Of a stretch of 64,000 bases of DNA, positions 54,881-61,689 are shown piece by piece. The notes under the pieces were generated by a model. It searched no databases and was not told the origin of the DNA. It saw only the letters and a list, made by a program, of their open reading frames with translations. The DNA comes from Pyrinomonadaceae bacterium. GTDB lineage: Bacteria > Acidobacteriota > Blastocatellia > Pyrinomonadales > Pyrinomonadaceae. The stretch lies in the NCBI GenBank assembly GCA_019694355.1, contig JAIBCB010000002.1, forward strand, positions 496,001 through 560,000, read 5' to 3'. Every line of letters starts with the position of its first letter. The stretch's first letter is position 1. A program made the position numbers and the translations under genes.

Positions 54881-56252
54881 TCTCGTCGATCGCGTACTGG
54901 TCAAGCGTAACTTCCCAATCCGCAACGAAGCTCGAATCGACGCTCGATTCGATCACGCTCTGGATCGATGTCGGCACGTTCGAGAGGAAATCGTAGCCGG
55001 TGAGGCTTTCGATGTCGTCGATCGATGTGCGGAAAGTGCGCCAATCGCTGCTGATGTCGTTCTGGTTAGGCATCAGGACGGCGATCGTGCGTGTCGATGT
55101 GGTGACCCGCGACACGTCGTTCGAACCGTTAGGCAGGACGATGATCACCTTCCATGTGTAGGTCGGCAGGGCGACGTTACCGTTGCCGATGTAGCCGCTT
55201 GTTCCCCAACCGCCTGAGATGATGTAAAGCTCGTTGCCCTGGCCCGCGAGCGTGCGGCAATAGGTTTCGAGCGATGCCCACGTTACCTGATTGTTATCAG
55301 GCGCCTGCGGGATCATATTCGTCATCAGGAATGTCGATGAATTGTCCGAGACGGTCGCGGTCCTGTCGCCGGAAGGACACATATGCCCGCGGTCGTATCC
55401 AGAACCCGAATAATCCGATCCGGTTACGCGATACCAGCCCGAAGGCAGCGTCGTGTCGGCACGAAAATCATCCTGCCGCGGTGCCGAACCTAGCCAGCTC
55501 GAGGCCAAATGCCACGACACCCAATTCGGCCTGCGGTCGTTGTTGTTGTACGAGAGAGCGTAGGTCGATTTTTCCATCAGGTAATTGAGCGGCGTGTTGA
55601 CGTTCGTGGCCGCATTCGACGGATTGCCCATCGTGAGATGAACGTTCGACGATGGCGGCGGAGTTGGGGTCGGGGTTGGAGTTGCTGTCGGTGTCGGCGT
55701 GGGTGTTGGAGTCGAAGCTGTGTAATTGGTTATCGAGACCGTGTCGAAGTTTATTCTGTTAGAACCGCCCGAGACCTTTCTGAGTTCAAAGCGAATGGCC
55801 GATCCCGAGTTCACCGTAAAGCTCGCGGTCTTAAGCGAGGTCGAACTGGTCGTAACGGTCGAGCCGACCTTTGTCCACGACGAGCCGTTGTTCGTCGATT
55901 TCCAAAGTTCCCAGGTGCTCGTCCCATCGGATCCGTACTTTGCGTGTTTGACCGAGAACGTGCCCGCGGACGATACGTTGAAGTTCATTCGGACGCTGCC
56001 TGTGTTTCGCACGCGTGCCGAATACGAACCGGTCTTACGGTCGCTCGACGAATTGCCCGTCAGGGCGTCGTTCATATACCAACTGCCCGTGCCGAGCGTT
56101 ACGTTGCCCGCGGCGTAGGCGGTCTTTCCGCCGGCCTCAAAGCCTTCGCTCAAAATAGTTGCGGCCTCGATCCCTGCAGTTACGATCGCCAGGGAAACCA
56201 CGAGGCCGATAAAGACCAAACCGCTGTACGCGAGAAAATGTTTCTTGTTCAC
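54831..56252 (-). CDS. Secreted DNA/RNA non-specific endonuclease
   Basis: The 473-residue product begins at GTG 56252, preceded by GGAGGAG. A signal or anchor helix (~10-30, GLVFIGLVVSLAIVTAG) leads to a beta-sandwich carbohydrate- or adhesion-like domain (~35-178), a Pro/Thr repeat linker (181-199), and an NUC domain (~205-430) with the active-site DRGH (287-290, GYDRGHMCPSGDR) and the metal Asn in TNMIPQAPDNNQ. NUC enzymes cut DNA and RNA with Mg2+. Being exported, it likely gains nucleotides from extracellular DNA. It overlaps the VWFA gene tail by 50 bases. Confidence 0.86.
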   Translation of the reverse strand: MNKKHFLAYSGLVFIGLVVSLAIVTAGIEAATILSEGFEAGGKTAYAAGNVTLGTGSWYMNDALTGNSSSDRKTGSYSARVRNTGSVRMNFNVSSAGTFSVKHAKYGSDGTSTWELWKSTNNGSSWTKVGSTVTTSSTSLKTASFTVNSGSAIRFELRKVSGGSNRINFDTVSITNYTASTPTPTPTPTATPTPTPTPPPSSNVHLTMGNPSNAATNVNTPLNYLMEKSTYALSYNNNDRRPNWVSWHLASSWLGSAPRQDDFRADTTLPSGWYRVTGSDYSGSGYDRGHMCPSGDRTATVSDNSSTFLMTNMIPQAPDNNQVTWASLETYCRTLAGQGNELYIISGGWGTSGYIGNGNVALPTYTWKVIIVLPNGSNDVSRVTTSTRTIAVLMPNQNDISSDWRTFRTSIDDIESLTGYDFLSNVPTSIQSVIESSVDSSFVADWEVTLDQYAIDEIKAEKAYRETDQRPRK

Positions 56253-56467
56253 ACGACTCCTCCAGTTCTTCGAAATATTTTGAAACTGATCTGAAAAACC
56301 AAGTAACGCAAGCGGCCTCCTGTTCCGTTCTCGAACCTCGGCCGTAAAAGCTGACCAAGTGTCAGCCGAAAGTGAAGACAGCAAAACTAATTCTTGTAAG
56401 GCAAAAGAAAAACCGTTCGCGATAATACCACTTTTGAGCGCAGATGCAAGGCATCAAGCGCGGACGA
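56253..56467 (-). promoter_or_regulatory. Leader and promoter region of the endonuclease gene
   Basis: On the minus strand a promoter candidate has -35 TTGCAT (56444-56449) and -10 TATTAT (56422-56427), 16 bases apart, giving a ~160-base leader. A hairpin with GATGC/GCATC arms sits next to the glgC stop (56438-56462) and overlaps the -35. No ORF is evident in the leader. Confidence 0.4.
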
Positions 56468-57763
56468 TCAGATCACCGTGCCGTTGGGGATGATCGCGTT
56501 CTTCGGGATGATGATGATCTTGTCGCGAATGTAGTACGAACGATCCGGCGAATCGTAATGCTCGATGCCTTCGCGATTGATCAGCTGAACATCCTTTCCG
56601 ATGCGTACGTTCTTATCGATGATCGCATTTCGGATGACGCTGTTCTCGTCAATACCGATGTGCGGGATCTGGCGTTCGAGGTTGTCTCGAATGTCCTCGA
56701 TCGCTTCAAAGATATCGGAGCCCATCACGATCGAATTCTCGATCACGACGCCTTTGTCGATGCGCGCCCGCAGGCCGACGATCGAATTCTTGATCGTAAC
56801 GCCGCTCAGGATGCAGCCTTCACTGATCATCGAATTATCGACCGTGCAATCGTGGATCTTTGACGGCGGAAGATATCGGCTTCGCGTATAGATCGGGGCC
56901 GCCGCATTGAAAAAGTTGAATTTCGGCAGCGGCGACGCAAGATCGAGATTTGCCTGATAAAAGGCTCGGATCGTTCCGATGTCTTCCCAATAGCCGTTGA
57001 AAAGATGAGCTTGAACGGAATATTTTTCGATCGCCGCGGGAATTATCTGCTTGCCGAAATCGACCCAGCTCCGGTCAGCGTTGAGCAGCTCGACAAGCTT
57101 TGCATAGTTAAAGACATAGATGCCCATCGAGGCGAGGAATGGACGGGCTTCGGCCTCGGCATCGGTCAGGCCGAGCGAGCGGGTATCGACTCGCATCGCG
57201 TCCAGTTCGGCGCCTTTTGGTTTTTCTTTGAACTCGATGATGCGGCCGGTCTCATCCGTTTTCAGCAGGCCGAACTCCTCGGCATCTTCACGCCGCGAAG
57301 GAATGACCGAGACCGTAAGGTCGGCACCCGAAGAAAAATGGCGTTCGAGAAACTTCGAGTAATCCATCCTGTAGAGATGGTCGCCCGAGAGGATGAGCAG
57401 CGTATCGACGTGCCAATCACGCACGTGCGGAAGCATTTGCCGCACGGCGTCTGCCGTTCCCTGGAACCATTCGGGGTTGTCGCGGGTGAGTTCTGCGGCA
57501 AGAACCTCGACAAAGCCCGTCGAGAAGGACGAGAATCGATATGTGGTCGAGACGTGGCGATTCAGCGACGCAGAATTATACTGTGTAAGGACGAAGATCT
57601 GCGAAAGGCCTGAATTTATGCAGTTGGAAACAGGAATATCGATGAGACGATATTTGCCTCCGAGCGGAACTGCAGGCTTTGACCTTTCACCGGTTAGTGG
57701 GAAAAGGCGGGAGCCTGCGCCGCCGCCCAAGATCACCGAGACGACGTTGTCATACTGGCCCAT
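56468..57763 (-). CDS. glgC: Glucose-1-phosphate adenylyltransferase
   Basis: GlgC makes ADP-glucose, the glycogen precursor. The 431-residue protein has the start [15 protein letters not shown] (~10-24), [25 protein letters not shown], the substrate block GTADAVRQ with [13 protein letters not shown], and the Glu-Lys pair [10 protein letters not shown], then the left-handed beta-helix end (~300-420). It looks regulatory-competent and full length. Glycogen synthase and branching enzyme are not in the window. Divergent to mtgA. Confidence 0.95.
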   Translation of the reverse strand: MGQYDNVVSVILGGGAGSRLFPLTGERSKPAVPLGGKYRLIDIPVSNCINSGLSQIFVLTQYNSASLNRHVSTTYRFSSFSTGFVEVLAAELTRDNPEWFQGTADAVRQMLPHVRDWHVDTLLILSGDHLYRMDYSKFLERHFSSGADLTVSVIPSRREDAEEFGLLKTDETGRIIEFKEKPKGAELDAMRVDTRSLGLTDAEAEARPFLASMGIYVFNYAKLVELLNADRSWVDFGKQIIPAAIEKYSVQAHLFNGYWEDIGTIRAFYQANLDLASPLPKFNFFNAAAPIYTRSRYLPPSKIHDCTVDNSMISEGCILSGVTIKNSIVGLRARIDKGVVIENSIVMGSDIFEAIEDIRDNLERQIPHIGIDENSVIRNAIIDKNVRIGKDVQLINREGIEHYDSPDRSYYIRDKIIIIPKNAIIPNGTVI

Positions 57764-57858
57764 AGTAGAATAGTAATCAGTCGGCTAAGGTATGTAAACA
57801 ATTTTCGATTTTTTACATTCCGCACAATAATTATTAACATTTCGCGGGAAAGCACAAG

Positions 57859-58629
57859 ATGTGGTATTGGATCAAGCTGTTATTTTTGATTTTTGCGGGT
57901 GCGTTGCTCTTGTGGTTTGCCTACGAAGTGATCACGTTTCCGTCGATATCGAGTCTTCGGACGGAGAATCCGACGACATCCTCGCTGATCGAATATCGGC
58001 TCTCACAGGCTCGTGCCGACGGCAAGGAGCCGAAGAAGCTTATGATCTGGACGCCGATCGACCAGATCAGCCCGAACCTGCAGCGGGCCGTGCTTGCGGG
58101 TGAGGACGCGAGATTCTTCCAACACAACGGTTTTGATTGGGACGCGATCCAAAAGGCGTGGGATGAGGCCGTAAAAGAAGGAGAAAAAGAGGCTCGCGAA
58201 GAAGGCGATTACGATCCGAATGATTGGATACCGCCGATGCCGAGCTTCAAACGCGGTGCCTCGACCGTCACACAGCAGCTCGCAAAGAACCTTTTCCTCT
58301 CAGAGGACCGCAATTTCCTCAGAAAGGGCCGCGAGGCCGTTTACACCTATTTTCTCGAACGCGAACTCACAAAGAAACGCATCCTTGAGCTTTATCTGAA
58401 CGTGATCGAATGGGGCGACGGGGTTTACGGGGCCGAGGCGGCGTCGAGAACGTATTTTAAGAAGTCGGCGTCGGATCTGACACGTGACGAGGCCGCGTTC
58501 CTTGCGGCGATGATCCCAAGCCCGCTGAATATCTTCAATCCGGCGAAGAACCGTAAGCGCGTCGTCCGGCGCCAGCGAGTGATACTTCGCGGGATGAATT
58601 CGATCAAGCTTGACTACACGGACAAGTAA
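57859..58629 (+). CDS. mtgA: Monofunctional peptidoglycan glycosyltransferase
   Basis: The 256-residue product has an N-terminal membrane helix (~5-25) and a GT51 domain: AVLAGEDARFFQHNGFDWDAI with the first catalytic Glu, KRGASTVTQQLAKNLFLS, GREAVYTYFLERELTKKRILELYLNVIEWGDGVYGAEAASRTYF with the second Glu, and DEAAFLAAMIPSP. It polymerises lipid II on the periplasmic side without a transpeptidase domain. A ~40-residue charged insert (EAVKEGEKEAREEGDY) lies in the active-site region. Complete. Confidence 0.93.
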   Translation: MWYWIKLLFLIFAGALLLWFAYEVITFPSISSLRTENPTTSSLIEYRLSQARADGKEPKKLMIWTPIDQISPNLQRAVLAGEDARFFQHNGFDWDAIQKAWDEAVKEGEKEAREEGDYDPNDWIPPMPSFKRGASTVTQQLAKNLFLSEDRNFLRKGREAVYTYFLERELTKKRILELYLNVIEWGDGVYGAEAASRTYFKKSASDLTRDEAAFLAAMIPSPLNIFNPAKNRKRVVRRQRVILRGMNSIKLDYTDK

Positions 58630-58689
58630 CGGCCGCGGCGTTAGTTAAATCACCTCGAGTGCGATACACTCTTGGTTTGCTGGTTGCGT

Positions 58690-58800
58690 CCGGCCGTTGA
58701 TAATACGAGTCGTCTTGCAGACGAACAGGGAAAGCAGGTGTAAGTCCTGCGCGATCGCGTCACCGTAAAAGTCGGGCCACCTGTCCTGCAAGCTGCTGCC
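58690..58800 (+). promoter_or_regulatory. Cobalamin riboswitch upstream of btuF
   Basis: The B12-sensing core is recognisable: AACAGGGAAAGCAGGTGTAAG with a CCTGCGCGATCGCGTCACCGT run (58734-58765) matching the GGTG..CCTGCGCG..CAC.GT pattern, and the B12 box AGTCGGGCCACCTGTC at 58770-58785, close to consensus. It lies before the btuFCD genes and would turn them off when cobalamin is plentiful. The expression platform is the long hairpin that follows. Confidence 0.85.
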
Positions 58801-58853
58801 TATTTATAAGATGTTTCGCGTAAAAGCATCGTTGGCCGGCACGGGTTTGATCG

Positions 58854-58924
58854 CAAAAGACCGCCCCTGTTTTTCCTCGAGTTTTTATGCTCGAAAGGAA
58901 AAATGCAGGTGCGGTCTTTTGAGT
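58854..58924 (+). promoter_or_regulatory. Long hairpin sequestering the btuF RBS and start
   Basis: The 5' arm 58854-58881 pairs with the 3' arm from about 58890 to 58921: an 11-bp block (CAAAAGACCGC), CCTG, eight bp (TTTTTCCT with AGGAAAAA) and CGAG. The 3' arm holds the ribosome-binding sequence AAAGGA and the ATG at 58903. The loop is TTTTTATG. A short T-run follows (TCTTTTGAGTTT), so early transcription stop is also possible. This is the likely expression platform of the riboswitch. Confidence 0.75.
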
Positions 58925-59826
58925 TTAAGTGGTTAGTCGCTCTCGCGTTGGTGTTCGTCGCCATCGCAGGTTCCTCGTGCAGGCCGTCCAATACGGACAA
59001 TAGTTCGTCGCCTAATACACGGATATTTAAGGATGCTCTCGGACGCGATGTTACGCTCCCGCGTGATGTAAAACGCGTCGTAAGCCTAGCTCCAAATCTT
59101 ACTGAGATAATTTACGCGGTCGGCGGCCGCGATAAGCTTGTCGGCGACACGACGTACTGCGATTTTCCCGAGGCCGCCAAGTCTGTTCAAAAGATCGGCG
59201 ATACGATGAACCCGAATATGGAGGCGATCATCGCGCTTCATCCGGATGTCGTGTTCGTTTCGACGGCGTCGCAGATCGAGGCATTTATGCGGACGCTCGC
59301 CGAACGCAATATTGCGGTTTACGTCGTCGATGCCAGGTCGGTCAAAGACGTTTTGATCGGCATGATCACGATCGGCGACATTCTCGGAACAAAGAGCGAG
59401 GCTCAGTCGGCCGTTGCAGGATTGGAACGTCGGATCGAAATTGTCAGGTCGAGTGTGAACGGCCGGCCGATCCGCCGTGTTTTCGTCCAGATCTCAAAAG
59501 AACCGCTTTTTACGGCCGGGCACGACGCCTATATGAATGAAGCGGTGAGGATCGCGGGCGGTGACTCCGTGACGAGCGGAATTCCGGGAGCATATCCGAA
59601 CTTGAGCCGCGAAACGGCCTTGAAGCTCGATCCGGATGCGATAGTGATCTCCGACAACGAAGGGAATCATGAACCGAACTCCGCATTCGCAAATTCCGCG
59701 GCAGTGAAGAATGGCGAGGTCTTTCGCATCAATGCCGATCTTCTGTCGCGGCCCGGCCCGCGTGTGGTTGATGCGATCGAGCTGATCGCACACGATCTGC
59801 ACCCGGAGGCATTTGAATCGAAGTAG
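58903..59826 (+). CDS. btuF: Cobalamin ABC transporter substrate-binding lipoprotein
   Basis: BtuF-like proteins bind B12 in the periplasm and pass it to BtuCD. The 307-residue product has a lipoprotein signal (LALVFVAIAGSSC, lipidated near residue 26), a tether, and two lobes: RVVSLAPNLTEIIYAVGG with the start of the first, GDTTYCDFPEAA, and the second lobe through ISKEPLFTAGHDAY and GGDSVTSG. The family is metal-chelate-type binding protein (TroA fold). Role in B12 uptake is from the riboswitch and neighbours. Its TAG is followed directly by the permease ATG. Confidence 0.88.
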   Translation: MQVRSFEFKWLVALALVFVAIAGSSCRPSNTDNSSSPNTRIFKDALGRDVTLPRDVKRVVSLAPNLTEIIYAVGGRDKLVGDTTYCDFPEAAKSVQKIGDTMNPNMEAIIALHPDVVFVSTASQIEAFMRTLAERNIAVYVVDARSVKDVLIGMITIGDILGTKSEAQSAVAGLERRIEIVRSSVNGRPIRRVFVQISKEPLFTAGHDAYMNEAVRIAGGDSVTSGIPGAYPNLSRETALKLDPDAIVISDNEGNHEPNSAFANSAAVKNGEVFRINADLLSRPGPRVVDAIELIAHDLHPEAFESK

Positions 59827-60777
59827 ATGAAGCGTGCTGCAAAGATCGCCATGATCCTGATTGCTGTGCTTGCGGCGGCAGTTGCAGCGGCGCTTCTTTT
59901 TGGTGCCGAATGGGCATCGCCTTTCTCGCAAGATCCGGGCCGGCAGGCGATATTTTTTGATATTCGCTTGCCGCGTGTGCTGCTTGGTGCGTGCGTCGGT
60001 GCGAGCCTTGCGGTCGCAGGTGCGGCGTTGCAGGCATTGCTTAGAAATCCGCTTGCGGAGCCATATCTTCTGGGTGTTTCAAATGGTGCGGCGTTGGGCA
60101 CGATGCTCGCGTTCGTTGTATTCGGGAACTATGTTTTCGCGAGACCGCTGCTTGCTTTTACGGGAGCTGCGGCCGCTTCTGTCCTCGTTTACAGCCTCGC
60201 AAAAACACGTGCGGGGATGAACGTCGAACGCCTCGTGCTTTCGGGCGTTATCGTGACCACATTCTTGTCGTCGGTGATCATAATGCTGACGACGCTGCTC
60301 GATGCGGCGCGTTTGCGGAGCTTCACATTTTGGCTGCTCGGCGACCTTTCGCAGGCGACGTGGAGCGGAGTCTATCTAAGCTTTGGTGCGGCGGTGATCG
60401 CGACGATCATACTATCATCGCAATCGAAGGCACTGAATCTGATGATGCTCGGCGAACGTGATGCGGTGGATTTTGGCGTCGAGACGGGCCGCGTGCGGCT
60501 GGTCGTGTTCGGCGCGTCGAGCCTCGTGGTCGGTGCGGCCGTCGCTGCGAGCGGTTCGGTCGGATACGTAGGGCTGATCGTGCCGCATCTTCTGCGGCTT
60601 GCTTTCGGCAGCGACAATCGCATCGTTGTGCCGATGTCTGCGATCGCCGGTGCTGCGTTCGTCGTGCTTGCGGATCTTGCGGCAAGGGTCGCGATCGCTC
60701 CTCGGGAACTTCCTGTCGGAGCCGTAACGGCATTGCTCGGTGCGCCGCTTTTTATTTATCTGCTGAGGAAGAATTGA
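59827..60777 (+). CDS. btuC: Cobalamin ABC transporter permease (FecCD family)
   Basis: The 316-residue permease has about nine to ten helices; visible spans are AKIAMILIAVLAAAVAAALLFG, then LPRVLLGACVGASLAVAGAALQALLRNPLAEPYLLGVSNGAALG, the family signature with GASLAVAG and NPLAEPxxLG, and GLIVPHLLRLAFG near residue 250. It spans the inner membrane and pairs with the ATPase. Starts on the base after the btuF stop and overlaps btuD by one base (TGATG). Confidence 0.92.
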   Translation: MKRAAKIAMILIAVLAAAVAAALLFGAEWASPFSQDPGRQAIFFDIRLPRVLLGACVGASLAVAGAALQALLRNPLAEPYLLGVSNGAALGTMLAFVVFGNYVFARPLLAFTGAAAASVLVYSLAKTRAGMNVERLVLSGVIVTTFLSSVIIMLTTLLDAARLRSFTFWLLGDLSQATWSGVYLSFGAAVIATIILSSQSKALNLMMLGERDAVDFGVETGRVRLVVFGASSLVVGAAVAASGSVGYVGLIVPHLLRLAFGSDNRIVVPMSAIAGAAFVVLADLAARVAIAPRELPVGAVTALLGAPLFIYLLRKN

Positions 60778-61547
60778 TGCTTGAGGCGCGTGATATTTCC
60801 GTGAAATACGGCGGCACGACGGTCCTTGCCGATGCGAACTTGCGCCTTTCGCCGGGGAAGATCACGGCGATCGTCGGTGCGAACGGTGCCGGAAAGACGA
60901 CGCTCATCAAGGCTCTCAACGGCGCGGCTCCTATCTCGGCGGGCGAGATATTGCTTGACGGCAAGGCGATCAATTCGCTCTCACGCTCCGAGATCGCGCG
61001 TGAGGTCGCGGTCGTCGCTCAGGAAACGGAATCGAGATTTCCAGTCAGCGTTCGTGAGTTTGTATTGACCGGAAGATTTGCATACGGGAGCTCGTTCGGC
61101 TGGGAAAATGAACGCGATATCGAAGCGGCGGACAGGGCCATAGCGGACTGCGACCTTCGGGAATTTCCCGATCGGTTAATGAACGATCTTTCAGGCGGCG
61201 AACGCCAGCGTGTCGTGCTTGCACGAGCGCTTGCGAGCGAAGGGCGCGTTCTTCTGCTTGATGAGCCGACGGCAAATCTCGATCTTGCGAATCAGACGCT
61301 GATGTTCCGGCTCGTTCTTGAGCGTTGCAGGAAGCAGGATTATTCGGCGGCGATCATCACGCATGATCTGAATCTGGCAGCGGAGTTTGCGGATGAGGTC
61401 GTGATGCTCGTCAAAGGCCGGATCGTGCACTCGGGCAAGCCTGCGGAGATTCTCAACGCGAAGAACATTCGCGAGATCTTTAACGTCGAGGTGATCCTCG
61501 ACACAAATCCGTCAAGCGGCAAGGCCCGCGTGACGCAAGTTTATTGA
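60777..61547 (+). CDS. btuD: Cobalamin ABC transporter ATPase
   Basis: The 256-residue ATPase has Walker A GANGAGKTT (~37-45), signature LSGGERQRVVLARALAS (~140-156), Walker B VLLLDEPTANLD and His switch IITHDLN. It energises import of the vitamin across the inner membrane with BtuC. An in-frame TTG three bases earlier is less likely than the ATG 60777. The gene ends just before a second riboswitch. Confidence 0.93.
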   Translation: MLEARDISVKYGGTTVLADANLRLSPGKITAIVGANGAGKTTLIKALNGAAPISAGEILLDGKAINSLSRSEIAREVAVVAQETESRFPVSVREFVLTGRFAYGSSFGWENERDIEAADRAIADCDLREFPDRLMNDLSGGERQRVVLARALASEGRVLLLDEPTANLDLANQTLMFRLVLERCRKQDYSAAIITHDLNLAAEFADEVVMLVKGRIVHSGKPAEILNAKNIREIFNVEVILDTNPSSGKARVTQVY

Positions 61548-61551
61548 CAAC

Positions 61552-61688
61552 CATCGTTTGGCCGTTTGAATGGAGGAAGGCCGGTGAAAGCCCGCCACTG
61601 CCCACGCAACCGTTAAAGTCGGGAACTTCATTCGACGCGGCCTTGGCAACTTGGACGACTCCTTGCGTGGACGCAAGGTCGGAGGAAA
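61552..61688 (+). promoter_or_regulatory. Second cobalamin riboswitch with RBS hairpin
   Basis: The core GGAGGAAGGCCGGTGAAAG with CCCGCCACTGCCCACGCAACCGT (61572-61612) matches the cobalamin pattern GGAAGCCGGTGAAA.CC.GC.CTGCCC.CGCAACTGT. The B12 box AGTCGGGAACTTC at 61618 is weaker than in the first. Near the end, CCTTGCGT (61671-61678) and ACGCAAGG (61681-61688 region) form a hairpin next to GGAGG, before the receptor ATG at 61690. A TTGACA at 61544 overlaps the btuD stop and could be a -35. It controls the outer-membrane receptor. Confidence 0.85.
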
Positions 61689-61689
61689 A

